Below, piece by piece: positions 48,307-49,549 of a stretch of DNA of 49,549 nucleotides. A model generated the notes under the pieces. It made no database searches. It was not told where the DNA came from and worked only from the letters and a program-made list of their open reading frames with translations. Source of the DNA: Burkholderiales bacterium RIFCSPLOWO2_12_FULL_65_40 (lineage in GTDB: Bacteria > Pseudomonadota > Gammaproteobacteria > Burkholderiales > Burkholderiaceae_C); contig MESL01000002.1 of NCBI GenBank assembly GCA_001770955.1, positions 1-49,549 of the forward strand, read 5' to 3'. The translations under genes and the position numbers were made by a program. Numbering within the stretch: position 1 is the first letter of the stretch; the number at the start of each line of letters is the position of its first letter.

Positions 48307-49549
<1,243 letters not shown>

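Overview
The window looks like a chromosomal segment of a Comamonadaceae beta-proteobacterium, probably Acidovorax or a close relative. This rests on the high G+C in most genes, the gene content, and two kinds of short dispersed repeats that I associate with this family. No database search was possible, so the taxonomic call is inference.

Region 1 (1-5160) is accessory DNA. It begins with the end of an IS21-family element. That element has cut off the 3' end of a large gene for a protein with an N-terminal QxK nuclease-like domain and a STAND/NACHT-type NTPase core, the architecture of Avs-type antiviral proteins. Divergent from it is a 378-residue PIN-like putative nuclease of visibly lower G+C. 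Together they look like a defence module damaged by the insertion.

Region 2 (5164-14131, minus strand) holds the spc and alpha ribosomal operons in canonical order: rplN-rplX-rplE-rpsN-rpsH-rplF-rplR-rpsE-rpmD-rplO-secY-rpmJ-rpsM-rpsK-rpsD-rpoA-rplQ. An initiator tRNA-fMet and a rho-independent terminator follow. infA is absent between secY and rpmJ, and the S10 operon is not upstream.

Region 3 (14337-24568) is a complete glycerol island. A minus-strand operon glpS-glpT-glpP-glpQ-glpU-glpV-glpD encodes a GlpSTPQUV-type glycerol ABC importer and glycerol-3-phosphate dehydrogenase. It diverges from the DeoR-type repressor glpR and glycerol kinase glpK. Glycerol is imported, phosphorylated by GlpK and oxidised by GlpD, with GlpR as the likely glycerol-3-phosphate-responsive repressor.

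Region 4 (24638-39321) is mixed housekeeping and signalling: proC, ubiA, a CYTH-CHAD protein, dps and oxyR, then three cyclic-di-GMP proteins around recG (Cache-PAS-degenerate GGDEF-EAL, HD-GYP, hemerythrin-GGDEF), then queA and ung.

Region 5 (39380-44634, minus strand) is a tryptophan operon: trpE, chorismate mutase, trpG, a LysE/RhtB exporter, trpD, a 46-codon membrane ORF and trpC. Most junctions overlap. A likely leaderless trpL leader peptide with two Trp codons precedes trpE, suggesting attenuation.

Region 6 (44788-49549) has a secreted chalcone-isomerase-like protein, a methyl-accepting chemotaxis protein, gph (with a repeat remnant inside its frame), and the 3' part of a gene for a DUF5666-like repeat protein whose Thr-Gly tract is encoded by a hexanucleotide repeat running off the window.
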